This document shows, in pieces, positions 25,241 through 38,074 of a stretch of 64,000 nt of DNA. The stretch is from Plectrocnemia conspersa. Taxonomy: Eukaryota; Arthropoda; Insecta; Trichoptera; Polycentropodidae. The stretch spans positions 186,001-250,000 of the forward strand of contig VTFK01000339.1 of NCBI GenBank assembly GCA_009617715.1. Reading direction: 5' to 3'. The notes under the pieces are model-generated. The model was not told the origin of the DNA. It made no database searches and worked only from the letters and a program-made list of their open reading frames with translations. The number at the start of each line of letters is the position of its first letter. The first letter of the stretch is position 1. Both the position numbers and the translations under genes were made by a program.

Positions 25241-28200
25241 TTCACAAATATGAGATTAAAAACTTCTAAAATTATTTTGTAGATTAATATTATAAAATAA
25301 ATTTGTTATTGAAAAAATACTTTTCATCAAAAAAAAAAGTTCTTTTTTTTTAAGTACCCCTAATATATACACATAAAATAATTTAAATTTTCATTTTAAT
25401 AAGTGTCGGATCTCATACTGTTTTTAAGTATAACGATACTCAAATCCTTATAACTTCTGCTAGAATTACTTCTAATGACAGTAACATTGATTGGGAGTTA
25501 TATTTTCAGAAAAAATCTATTAAAAAATATTGTCTGTTTTAAAATTCGTATTTTTAAATAATAATTAAAAAGTAGAGATCGTTTTATTTAAAAGTTATTC
25601 AGTTTTTATTTTACCACTTTATTTAAATAAACATTTTCAATACGAATAAATGCTTCAACAGATATCGTAGAATCACTGTGACTTGGTAGTTCAGTAGCAA
25701 TAGTAACTAGGGCGAGAGTTAATATATTTATTTTATAGTCTTTTCCGGAAAATCTCAAAGCAGAAATCCTTTAACAATATCCTTTCAACATCCAACATTT
25801 TTCTACAACCCAGTAGTTTTGTAACCTTTTCATTAAAACAGTTTTGGGCACATATTGACATTGTTTATAATGCTTTTTAAAGCGACTTTTTCTTCACTAA
25901 AAATATGGCTTAATGATACTATTACTCCACATTTTAGTTGTTTTAAACTTCATTGCTATAAACAATTAATATTAGCATATCACAATAAAATGTATCACTG
26001 AATAAACCATATCTAAATATTTAATTTGATACACCATATCTAAATATCACTAGAAATTTTGCCTAGCAAATAATATTATATCATGCTATGTGTCACATAC
26101 GAACTTTGTTTCAATAAAACGACTCAAATTATCGATCTTCAATATCGATAAAGATACGTTTTCGTAACGTGTCCGATTATTATTTATCGCATGCGCCATT
26201 TTTGATCAACGGCTTTGTCACTCGCGCCATTAACGGCGCCGAAGAAGCTATTCAATCAATAAATGCATATGAACCATGTCGTTAAAGGTTGATTATAAAA
26301 CATTGCAATCGGGCACGTCCATCGAGAATAACCTATATATGAATTGGGAAATGTAGCCTAGTACGATAAAAGTTTTCCTTTACCATTTGGAACGCAATGA
26401 AAATAGGGTCATGGCAGCTTTCGTTTTTGCGGAAATGTTCGCATAGATTACGGAAGTATCCATTGTGTTATACCAACGATAACGTACATCGTTTATGCAC
26501 TCTACGTGACAATTGGCTACGCAATCTGCGATTCCACTTATAAATATAATAGATTAGCGAGAGTGAGTTAATTTTCTTCAGTGATATATTCAATACATTA
26601 AAATAAAATGTATTTGTAATAAGCTTCGAGTTTTTCTTAATTTAGATATTAGTTATTTCCGGTGACCATGATATCTTATAGGAAAATTTATTTTGAAAAT
26701 ATATGATTAAATAAAAATAACTTCGTATTTTCACGGCACAGTTTCTATTAATATTTTCCTAAATCTCATATCTGATACATAGAAAACACTATGTATTTTA
26801 AAACTAAATATATATTACTTATTGAAAATATAAAATATTGTTATAAAATCTCTCGATTCTTTAGTCCCAGCATTGTGATCCGTTTCTTCTGTTTTAAAGA
26901 AGAAATTGCTGCTAAAATTCATCATATGCCATGTCCTAAATGAATAATGAATAAATGGTAGACTATCGTAGTCACTGATGAACTCATTCAAAAAATTTAA
27001 GATTTATTTTTCTGATAAATGTTTAACAATCAATTAATTTTAACATATATACATGCCAAATAAAGGCACAAGACGTTGAAATCAAGAAATGTATTAAGAT
27101 CCATATAAAATATATAAATCAATGCTCAAAAAAACTATTGTACATCAGTACCAAAATAAATTTATTAGCAACAAGTTTATCAATTTTAATGACCACATAA
27201 TAATCTATGGATTTGGAATGATTATATTAATTACATAGGAAATAACTAAGAATAGTCATGATTAAGTAAATTTAGAAATTAGTAAGTGAAATATTTTTTT
27301 AACCGGTAAACGATTGCATAATCGTTACATATTGAAAAATTTATCAGATATTATCAAAAAGCAAATTTTTAATATAATATTGATAAATTCAACAAAAAAT
27401 AAATATTTGCTTAAAAGTATGAAATATTGACATAGAATTTAACATATTTTTATATTTATTAAATGGTAGCGTATATTTAGTTAAATTATTGTGGTGCTAT
27501 TTCCATCTCAACGTCAACTGCAAAATTGCTTATTTCCTCTCTAATGACGAAGAGATCAGATTTATTTTTATCAACTAGATATGAGACAACTTTTCGATCA
27601 GCCTAACCCATGATAATAACATTAATACAGTCATGAGCCTATAAAAGGAAGAGTATTAGCAATCGCGTTGACAAACTAGGACAAACGACTGACCTTAGCG
27701 TCAGGTTTAATAAATTTAGCCACCGCGTTCTAGTTCCACGTAATAACCGATGAAACGAAAATCTTTACTATATGTACAAGTAAATAAAAAAATATAAGTT
27801 AACCTAAAAGGCGCATAGGGCTTAAAATAAAAAAACAACAATCTGTTGATATATAGATCTCCGAAGAGGCGACTTTGAGATTTCAACGCTGTCATTAACG
27901 GACCCAAAAGTGCTGACAAAAACATTTGTCATAACTTTAAAATACTAATTTTACATTCTAAAATTAGCACTTTAGGTGGCACATTCAGGTGTGCCATTAA
28001 TCAGCGTAAATCATATGAGAAAATCAACCGAATCGAGTGCAAACTGACCACAGCTGTCACCTAATATATCACATGTCATAACACGTTATATCGATGATTC
28101 TGCTGGTCATTAAAAAAATATTTTAGTAACGATTTTTTTGAAATAAAATTATTTACTTGCGACTTAAATTAACTACGTAAAAACAACAAAAAACTATTAA

Positions 28201-29280
28201 CCAAAATTGTTGGCTAATATAAATATCTTCTTCATAAACACGTATGTTTATTTAAGCAACATTACATTAAGCTGTGTTTTTAATTAAACCGTCCAAAAAA
28301 CGTGGGTGTGATTTATATGCGTTATAAAAACATAACTGGAATATGAAAGATTCGAAATAGTGAGAGCACATGGGCGTTGGATTTATTGAGCTAAATGTAT
28401 GTAATTGCTGATATTAGGTTTATGCAATAAAAACAATGTGTAGTTTGTATATCGAACGATGATCGCATTGAATTTTGTTTGAGAAATGTATTTAATGTGT
28501 TTACTATATACTGCATGGTCAATACTAAAACAGTTCAGTGGTTCGTATTTATATTTTAGACGTAGTAATAGTATATAAATTTGATCTACATAGCAATTCA
28601 TTGCTATGACGTTATTTTAGTGCATTTCTACTATCGTTTGCGTTCCTGTAATTTTAAACAATATTTCTGGCAATTGGTTCGAGTCTTTGATCAATATTCC
28701 CATATCTTACATATATTTATATGATATAATAAAACAATTTGTACATTATATAAACCATTAAAGCTGTAAAAAAAAATTCCTACACAATTATTATTGTAAG
28801 ATTTTTAGCCATATACATACCATAAATTTATTCATTTTATATATACCTAATACTTCTTTAATACAAATTAAAATAAATAAATTATTTAATATTTTAAATA
28901 TATATTTTCATAAAAAAGTTAAGATAAAATTTTGCTAAAAATAAAAACGATTTTTTTTCAATTAATATCACTGCTGTTTTCGCTAGAATGTGCGTTACGT
29001 GAAATAGTTTACCTTGGTTTACTACTTCAAGTAAAACGCTTACGTTTAACGATCGATAAATTTTATGAACAACGCCAAAAAAAGTTTTACTTATAAAATA
29101 AATACTAGAAAATATGTTCTTGCTTTACGCGCGCATTTGATTATAAAAAAAGAGCAGGCGAAATCATAAAGATTACCTCATTTATTGAGCCATATGGCAA
29201 CTATGTTTATTTATTTATTTATTTTATCACAAATCTAACCAACATTACTTGATAGATTTCTCTAACCATTAAACAAACAA
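25241..29280. other. AT-rich gene-poor stretch
   Basis: No supported gene. The part 26150-26560 is somewhat less AT-rich, with GCGCCATT words, but holds no open frame of interest. ORFs at 27716-27925 and 28383-28601 look like chance. Confidence 0.4.
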
Positions 29281-29289
29281 TAATAAACA

Positions 29290-29600
29290 TTTTTAAAAAA
29301 TGATCAAAAAGACGCCAAAAATAAGACTCTCAGACTCCAAAATGACCGAAATACTCATCAGAGCGATGATGAAAAACCGAAGTTGCTTAACTTTCGAAGA
29401 AGTGTCTCATGACAAACTTTGTCAAATGTTTTTTTAAAGTCGGTATAAACTTCATTGAACTGAATTTTAGAATCCAGGGATTGTGTCACTGCTTTTGAAA
29501 GCCACAAGCGTTTAGTTACCGCGGAAAGACGTAGTTGTGACGTGATTGTGAATATATGTACATATATGTGAAGAAGTATAGCAAACAACTGTGAAATGTT
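29290..29600 (-). pseudogene. Non-LTR reverse transcriptase fragment (jockey-like)
   Basis: The minus-strand frame contains FNEVYTDFKKTFDKVCHETL followed by LRKLSNFGFSSSL. This matches the reverse transcriptase block with the first catalytic Asp, usually VYLDFSKAFDxVxHxxLLxKL. Stops follow. It could derive from the same LINE family as the 3' fragments at 9.6, 13.5 and 20.8 kb, since it is from the middle of the protein they lack; that is inference. Confidence 0.75.
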
Positions 29601-30740
29601 TTAAAAATCAATCCTAAATAGGATGCAAATTATATTGAGGAATAAATGTTCTCTATAACTTACTACGATCAATATTAATTTTGCGTTAGATTATTAAATA
29701 TCATCTAAATTCCATAGTTGAATATCGGCACAATATTCTGGCATGTTTAACACATCGTAATTTACTATACGTAAATTATTAATATACGTATATTAATTCG
29801 TAAATCTTTACGTCAGCTTACTAAAAGAAAAAGTGTCTAATGTCTACTAATTACTAATCATTCATCAGCTGCGCATTTTCAGCAACGGTCAGGGATATAA
29901 TTAATAATAATGCTAAGCAAAATATTAAAAATGAAAAACATGGTTGAAAATTATGAAACGATGTCATTTTAAAAAATATATAATATTATAATAGTAAATT
30001 ATATAATAACTTTGAACGTTTTTTGTAACAAAGATGCAATAACATATTGGTATGAAAAATATGGATTTCGCACCCTTGTTTAAGATAAAAAATTATAAAT
30101 TCTGTTCAAGCAAATAATTTATTATTGTTATTTTATAAGCAATAGTACCAATAATAATACTGTGAATACTATATACATATATTACACATAAAGTAATTTT
30201 AATACCGTTGTAATTCTTAGTCTTTTTGATTTTATTAACAGAAAATATTTAAAACTTTATTTATGTCAGTATTTTACTAAGGGTGCGGTATATTCAATAT
30301 TATATTGAGAATTGAATATTTTTATTCTACACAACAAAAACTACTCATAAAATGCTAAAAAAAAATAAGCATAGTGGCAAATAAATTAGTTGTTCAAAAC
30401 ATAACAACTCTCGATTTAGTTGTTCAAAAAATCCCATATAAAAAATATAATAATAATATTTTTTTATTGAAATTAGTACATTATAATATATTTTTATATA
30501 TTACATTATTTTGTGAAACACATTGACTAGTGTCAAACTTTTTTTGGGTCACTAAACAAGTTCATATGGCATCATTTTAATATCAGTAAAACAACAGTCG
30601 TACTTTGGCTCTTGATACCTGAGTATATATTTTATTATATCTGTATTGGTGCAAAACTATACCACATATTTTAAAAAATTGGGCCCCATAATTTACGATA
30701 GCAGAATTTTTAGCAAGTGAACATATTATATTATACGAAA
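29601..30740. other. AT-rich spacer
   Basis: I see no gene or recognisable repeat here. Confidence 0.4.
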
Positions 30741-30779
30741 TTGCATGTTATAAAAAAATTGCAATAAAAAACGGCCACT

Positions 30780-31570
30780 AAAAACATTTGTGAAGTAGTA
30801 GGTGATTCAATAGATATTCGTAAATGGCAAAAATGGAACAAAAATTACGATATTAATAATAGTTTTGTATATGGGAGACCAGCAAAGATAGACGATGATG
30901 TCCTTGCTTTAGATATGGAAGCAAATCCTACTAAAAATCATAATCAGTTGGCCGAGAAATTAAACCAGTCCGATTCAACAGTGAAAAGACACATAAAGAA
31001 GATAGGGAATGGCATCATTATAAATATTCACGCGAATTGAGCGAAGAAAACAAGCGCGTATCTGTATATCTAAAGGGCTTCTTGATCTTGAAGCTGGTTT
31101 TCTTTTTTGATCATTTAACAAACAAAAGAAATGTGTATTATATAATAACAATTGTCGTAGATGGCAGTGGTTATCTAAAAGCAAAATAGCAAAACCTACT
31201 TGAAGCCCGAGCTCTCCGTAAAAAAGTTATTTTATGTGTATTGTAGGATTGCAAAGGAATGCATTACCATAGAATTTAACCCTACCAAATAATAATAACA
31301 AGCTTATATTGTGATAATCTGGATCAAAAAAAAATCCTGCACTTATTTACAGAAGTAAAATATTTTAACAACATGACATGCGCGTTCCCATGTGGCAAAA
31401 TTGGCTAGAGGATTTTATCTCATCCACCATATTCTCCAGCCCTTGCTCCTTCCGACTACCATATAGATGCAACACTTTTTCTATACGAAAAAAAATCAAA
31501 ATGCATACGATATTAAAAGGGAGCTATCGGAATAGAAAATGGAAGAAGAATTATATCTAAAATAGGAAAT
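30780..31570 (+). pseudogene. mariner transposase remnant, nearly full extent
   Basis: Frames on the plus strand run through the helix-turn-helix region (GRPAKIDDDVLALDMEANPT, then NQLAEKLNQSDSTVKRHIKK). They continue through a degraded catalytic core to the final block HPPYSPALAPSDYH near 31420, followed by FLYEKK. Several stops and frameshifts make it inactive. The order of blocks shows the element is collinear with an intact mariner, but the flanking terminal repeats are not clear. Confidence 0.85.
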
Positions 31571-31579
31571 CATTAAAGT

Positions 31580-33640
31580 AAAAAAAAACATTTAAAAGTG
31601 ATTTTTCTGCTTTATTAAAAAACGACACTGATTCTGTGATTACCTAATAATACTGGTTTTAATCAATAAAAATAAAATAAAAAATGTTGCAATTTTATTT
31701 TTACAGTTTGTTTATTTATACAAAATGTAAAAAAATGATTATTTATTACAATATATAATATATACATAAATATTTTAGTAAAAGGCAAAGTACAATGTGT
31801 ATATAAAAATTGTGTTTAATTTGAAATACAAATAAAATAATAGATAATATTTATCTAGTTAATGCAAAGTGTAAAATATTATAGAATTTTTATTATTCAG
31901 GATTTTCTATGTATATTAAAAACATATTGGGACATTAAGCTACTTAGAAGTGAAATTGACACATAGTTTTTTTATAATATATAGCCAAAATATACATATT
32001 TGCTTGACCATAAAACTGTAATCAATTTCAAAACTTACTGATTCATTTTATAATTTAGATAAAATCAATTAAACAATGTTATTAAATAAAAAGACTATTG
32101 AATCAAAAACACACAACTATTATATATCTTTATAAATAGTATCGAATAATACTATCATGTTGAATAAGATTCATATAAATTATCAAGGCATATAAATTTC
32201 TGCTTTACCTAATTTTTAGGATTCATAAAAAAAATACTTGATATTAAAAAATGTGTTTTATTACATTAATGTCGTAAATAATAAATTTTACTTTCATATA
32301 AAAATGCAGTTAACAGTTGATTCAAAATTTGATAGAGCATAAAAAACTCAGATATTTAATATAGAGTATTTGTATGTCCATAAACAATAAATAAAAATAT
32401 ATTTTCAGCATATAAAAATGTTAACTATTTATCATCGTAAAATAATATTACAATTCCAAGCATCGTTTAAAACATCATTAACACCTGCTATTCACACATA
32501 CGGCTATAAGTGAAAACAATATGGATTCTTCTATTCCATTATGGCATACGTCAAAAACGATTACACGCCTAATACGTTCGCATTACAAATGTTTATTCAA
32601 TTAAGCGAACCGATATAGAGTCAAAGACAACGTCAAAGAGACACACCTTCAACACACTTCACACCTGATTACAGGCAACCTTCGCACGATTATCCATAAT
32701 CAAAACCTTAAGATGAAAGTTGATTCATTAGGTTAAAATTTGTAAGCATTTCACTACTGGGAAGTCATTCTTATCATAATATGTACATAATAGATGAGAT
32801 TACTTTTAATGATTGAGTATAAATATTGGATGATTAATTAAAAAATAAATAGTGGAATAATAATAATTAAGTATGTGTGTGACAATTCAAAAAATATTTA
32901 AAATTTGGAATTGTTTTTGGTTTAATAGAACCAAAATATTCCTATTAAAAAACAGAATTTTTAAATTTGAGATTTGTATATAAAAACATGGAAAAATATT
33001 TAGATTCTTAATCTCTGGGATATTGAAAATTACAGACAATCATATATTCTATTACTATTAAATATTTATTTTAGATGTATTATATATATCGATTATCCGT
33101 TTCTAAAATTAAAAATAATTACCTCTAATCTACAAAATTTAATAATTTATGCTCATATTAATAATAATATAGTATATGGTATGACCATAAATTCCGTTGC
33201 CATAGAAGAAAAAATAAAGTTTTTGGTCGAATACCGATAATTAAACACACAATATAAAACCAAATCCTGTACTTTAAACATTTTTAAGAACTGAAAGATT
33301 GCGTCTGAAGAAATATCAGTAAAAATTTAATAATATTTTTGAAAATATAAATTAATAATATTTGTAATACTCAAAAAGTAAACTTTAAAATTAAAAAGAA
33401 TAATCAGTATTACAAAAACCATAACTCAACATTTATTTATATTGTGTTATAATATTTAAAAGTAAAAATCTGTATTTTAATTATATTTTACCAAGTTACT
33501 ACCTTAGTATTGTACTAATATGATGAATAAATTAAGTATACCTAAAAAGAAAAAAAAATATTATAACTCAAAACAAATAATGAATTAGTTTAATGCAACT
33601 TTCTTACGAGGTATTATATTTAAAATGATTATATATCACT
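31580..33640. other. AT-rich spacer
   Basis: Very AT-rich; no supported feature. Confidence 0.4.
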
Positions 33641-33642
33641 TG

Positions 33643-34133
33643 CAGGGTTTGTCTGTCTTTCTTACCTTATGTTCTCTCCTGCGGGAAGACCGGGAAGCTG
33701 CGCCTGGACCGTGTTTGGACGCGTCTCTTAGCCCACTGGCCAAGTGTCGTTGCTGAAAAACGAAAAACGGATTGGCGTGTGGTAAATTCATATATGTGAC
33801 CATCTTGTCGGATGACTCAACCGGTCGAATTTTACAGATTCCAGAATCCGATGCAGATTTATTTCCACTTGGCGCCAGCTCCAGTCAACATGCCCAAGGA
33901 CCCGCAGTTTATTATGTGTGGCGAAGCCTGAAGCGCGATTTTTTTCCTGAACATTCCGTATATCCAGTGGCGGATCATCCATGGAACGAACTAAACGCAC
34001 GCTTGGACCCTTTAAATTTTCAGGGAACCTCGCGAGGCCCCCTTAAAACAAATAAGTATTTTTTATTTATTTGTAAGAAATATTTATCTAGTTATTTGCA
34101 TTTAATAAAGTTATTTATGCATTTACATTAATA
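33643..34133 (+). other. Isolated GC-richer island with a 119-codon open frame
   Basis: The island at 33646-34050 has near-balanced base composition inside about 75% AT DNA and follows a splice-acceptor-like run ending CACTTGCAG at 33645. An open frame at 33772-34131 reads through it, including GPAVYYVWRSLKRDFFPEHS. I do not recognise a family. The reverse strand also has a 70-codon frame. It could be a transposon fragment, an exon of an unseen gene or a retrocopy; I cannot say which. Confidence 0.3.
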
Positions 34134-34930
34134 GTCTAATATCATCAATGACCCTACATTTTCCCGTATTAGTTAATTTTCAATGTTTTTAACAACTTTT
34201 AATGTGTTATACTTTATTGCTAATAATATATATAAATATATTTATATACATATTCGAGTGTATAAGCGAGCTCTACTGTACATATCTGCATAGTATTTTG
34301 TATTATAGTGATACGTGCTATCTTTTGCGTATAAGCGAAACAATGATGTAGTTGTTTTTCATTTTTCTAACCGCAAATGCATCCTTGACTCAAATTTTTT
34401 TTATTCAATCATTCATCATAAACATGTCATATTTACATTAGTCATATTTAACTTCCTGAATCTCGTATTAGTATTGCTTTTTAACTTCACTGAATTAAAA
34501 ATTTTAACTCTGACATATATATAATTTTATAGATAAATTTGCTATATAGTGTTAGATTAGGTTAAATGATCACACTTTTATTGTGTTTAAAATTACTATA
34601 ACTAGTGTTTCTATGCAAGAATTTTTTTTGTTGAAAATTTAAACAGGGATTTCCTAATAACATTCACAAAACATTTTGACAATAAATGTTTTATGGCTGA
34701 CTCTAGGAATCACGAATAACAAACAAACATTAGCCGGTCAACAAAAAATTGAGCATTCTCAATTTTCAATCAATCCAAAGAATGATTATATTATTTAATC
34801 TTTTGTAAAGATCCGTACGCCAGCTAAATGAAACATAAATCAATGTTTTCATGTAAATTCTATATAAATCATACGAAGATGTTGGCATGTGATGGAAAGT
34901 GACCGTTATTTTTACATGCATAAATTATAG
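34134..34930. other. AT-rich spacer
   Basis: A 69-codon open frame at 34315-34524 is hydrophobic and AT-driven, probably chance. No feature supported. Confidence 0.35.
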
Positions 34931-34944
34931 GTCATTATACAGAG

Positions 34945-35080
34945 TGGTCAATAAGTTTTTGCACTTTTTTAAACCGCTTTCGAGTGAAAACCACGCGAAG
35001 GAGCGGCGCGCGGTAAATTTGGTCCTTGGAAATTTAGTCGCAATGGATCTCTTCACGAAGGAACAACGTGAATAGTATTT
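34945..35080 (+). mobile_element. Possible 5' end of a DNA transposon (transposase start)
   Basis: After GTGGTCAATAAGTTTTTGCA the sequence becomes GC-richer, and an ATG at 35043 begins MDLFTKEQRE. This resembles the M-x-x-F-T-x-E-Q-R start of transposases related to the mariner/Tc1 group. The frame stops after about ten codons. The family assignment is tentative. Confidence 0.3.
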
Positions 35081-35139
35081 TTAACGATTCATAATTTTGC
35101 AGTATTAAGAGTTATTTTTAATACTGTAATTCAAAAACT

Positions 35140-35490
35140 AACTAAGAATATCAAATGGTTTTATAAATGTCTTCATGCAATCCCTGCGACAACAATCTTA
35201 TTTTGATATGAAGCAATAGTCTGTTGTGTTCAACATTTTTATCTTCACGAAATTGTTTGAAGAGACGTTCACGTTTGATGTTTGCTTTGATAAGGTTAAT
35301 ACATTTTATAATTTAATATATCATCCCATTAAGGTCAGGTGAAAGCTTCTTTATAAATAAAATAACATCTGGGTTGTCATCCTTCATTCATTTTAAACAA
35401 CCGCGTTCCTTGCCCATCAAAGCAGGAACACCATCTGCATCTAAAAATAATACAGCGTCCGTAAATTACGGAAACCAACGGTATCCGTAA
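35140..35490 (-). pseudogene. hAT transposase fragment, ZBED5/SCAND3-like
   Basis: The minus strand reads DADGVPALMGKERGCLK, matching the TDGAPAMxGxxxG block of ZBED5/SCAND3-like hAT transposases. About 100 bases later comes NLIKANIKRERLFKQF, then EHNRLLLHIKIRLLSQG, matching the N-FIKxRxLxxRLF and LLLHTEVRWLSRG blocks in the right order. Stops interrupt it. An old dead copy. Confidence 0.75.
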
Positions 35491-35860
35491 TTCCCGCTCG
35501 GCTTGGTCCAAGCATCTTAGCCATAACAATATTTTTAATGGGCATATTCTAAATAAATTCTCACATTACTCATTGCTATGCTCTTCAACAAAATTTTAAT
35601 GTTTAACTTCACTTCATCGAAGAAGTCGGGGGGGGGGGCGTGTTATTTTAAGAATCAAAGGACAAGCGAAACACTCATTTCGTATTTCTAATTGGTCTTT
35701 CCCCAGCATCCATAAGTTATGAAAATCATCGGTTTAAAACATGGCGGGAATTTCTGACTCGGGTTAATCCAAGCATCTTGATCGTTACAATATGTTTAGT
35801 GGGCATGTCTTAAATAAATCAGAACACTTCATAAACTAAATCTCCACGAGTGTACTTTTA
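35490..35860. repeat. Imperfect direct repeat, about 90 bp units
   Basis: The words TCCAAGCATCTTAG, ATAACAATAT, GGGCAT and TAAATAAATTC at 35508-35565 recur as TCCAAGCATCTTGA, TTACAATATG, GGGCATG and TAAATAAATCAG at 35767-35825. The copies are diverged. A related piece is near 19785-19815. A run of ten G at about 35629-35638 lies between them. Confidence 0.4.
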
Positions 35861-35940
35861 ATAATCACTCAGGAACAGCTGCATTTTAGTTTAAACTCTG
35901 CATCTAATGAGACAAATAAAGATACTTTTAAAATGCTATC

Positions 35941-36431
35941 TTAACCCTTTAATGAGTTCATTTATACACATTTATTAATTTGTTAGTACACACCTGAAAG
36001 TGAGTTAATTTTACTTATTTTTTCTGTTGTCATTTATTTATAATTACTTTATATTGCATTTATAGTAAATTATAAAAATAATCAGTGATTCTCGGCGTTT
36101 TATTACTACTTTTTTGTATTAGTATGTTTTAATAATTTATTTTAACACTTTTTCTGTTATTAAATTTCGTGGATTTTTTTAGACAAATTAGAGGCTTTTA
36201 TATTTTTTTATAAAATAATATAAAATGTTCATTTATTTCGTACTCTTTAATTTATTAGTATTATTTCCTATAAAAATCATTTAGATTAAATCAAATTTAA
36301 AAAAAAAAATGTAAATATAATTTTTTTTAATTATCATTTATTCAGCTATATATCTAAATACATAACTAGCGCCTCAAAAGACTGAAATATCGACCACCGT
36401 ACATGTACGGCGATACCACTCAAAGGATTAA
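35941..36431. mobile_element. piggyBac-like MITE family A, copy 3 (best preserved ends)
   Basis: The left end reads TTAACCCTTTAATGAGTTC; the reverse complement of the right end reads TTAATCCTTTGAGTGG then TATCGCC. Both outer ends are TTAA, the piggyBac-type target. The right subterminal region has the palindrome CCGTACATGTACGG (36397-36410). The length is 491 bp, with no coding capacity. Copies 1 and 2 align along the core. Confidence 0.7.
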
Positions 36432-38060
36432 TCATCTTTAAAAATTTAACTATAAAAGCAGGTGAAAAGTGAAAAATATTAGACAGCAGTCAAAAGCTCA
36501 AAAGTATCTCAAAATATAACTTGCTATAATAGAGGTAACCGGTGAAAAATAGAATTATCTTTACTGCTCGGCGCATTAAAACGATTTTACTTATCTATAG
36601 AACGTTAGCTGGAATTTTAGCATCACCCAATATTAGAAGACCCTCTTTAAAATGTTTATCAGAGTTGTACAACAGGGTAGTCATTAATTACTATACCGTC
36701 AACTTAAAGGAAAGTGGTGTTTTATGCCCAATACGATAGACGAGTGATATAAGTTTACTATTGGGTTTGAATCATATATGGACTCAAGTGCCTATCGTGT
36801 CTGGAAGATCGGAATTAGTGATTATTATATAAGTATATTTCCAATCGATCATCACAGATTAGGTTTTCATAGATTTTCCTTATTTCAAGATTGAATATTG
36901 TCATGACTAAATAAAATCTAACTACTTCATTCAGCTCATAAAAAAATATTAAACTTGACTCGCACTCGTTTAACTTTCCAATCATCTAATATCACGTTTC
37001 ATTTCGATTACGTTACTTTATAGTTCTGAAATAATATCACGAATATCAAGTGTCATAAATATAGGAGAGAATACAAATCTTAATCTAATAACCCGATTTT
37101 ACAACGACTCTATCTTTTCGGTCACGCAAATCGGGCGTTTTCCTTATCCGATCCAAAGTTTCCCAACTCGCAACTATTGATCAAACAGTTGCGAAATGCG
37201 CCTTTATTTGGCCGGCGATTACATCACTGTCGATAAACTTCCCAACCTCACTAGATAATTAATTGACTATATGCATATAAGCGAGCCGGCGCGTTTATTA
37301 GTAATCCGATATGGATGAAATTTACAGAACCAAATTGGGTGGGTGTCCAGTGTTGAGATTAATAATAGAAAAGTAATGATACGGCCCTGATCATCTAAGG
37401 CGCAAGAATAGACGCTTTAATAGCATTGTGTGAATTGATCGTTTTCATATTGTGAATAGAATATAAAATAAAAAAACAAATAGTTAAGTGTGAATGGTTT
37501 AAAGCTTGGCTAATTTTATTTTAATAAATTGTTTTAATTTATATATTGTTTATTCATGTACGTAACGTAATCTAGCTTTCAATCACTAGATGTCAGCACG
37601 CAAATCATGTTGGTTTTTAATAATGGCGTATTTTTATTACAAACATATTAAAAAATCGCTTCTGTTGCGGGAAAATAACAAAGCTATTTAAAGGCGTCCA
37701 TTTGCGTTTTATTTAAAAAAGTGTTACTGTCAATTAAAATATTTAAAAGTATTCAGTAAAGTATTAAAGTTAATTAATTATCAGAATAGTTATATTTTAG
37801 ATAAAACTGTTTTTTCTATTGTTGCGAACCAATAATACACAGACAATATGATTTCACATAGCTAACAACCACCCTGATGAATTTAATTTAAAAAAATAGT
37901 TATATGGCGACACATCACATGTTAAGGCCAAAATATACGTGTAACAATACAGTTTCACGATATTGACCAGTAAAATTATAAAGCAATTGTTTGAAACATT
38001 TTCACTGACCTATTTAATGAAATTATATTTACTAATAAAAATATAATTTCAATGAAGAAT
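36432..38060. other. AT-rich spacer upstream of the LINE insertion
   Basis: No supported gene. An open frame at 36542-36739 has no recognised similarity. The stretch 36840-36930 resembles 13840-13910. Confidence 0.35.
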
Positions 38061-38074
38061 ACACACTCACTGTA
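38061..38074. repeat. Target-site duplication, left copy
   Basis: ACACACTCACTGTA, identical to 39608-39621. The length matches the 14-bp duplication made by R1 elements at their rDNA target, but the target here is not the 28S site. Confidence 0.75.

Noticed and set aside
30780..31570. Domesticated mariner gene
   Set aside because: Stops and shifts throughout, with no long intact domain.
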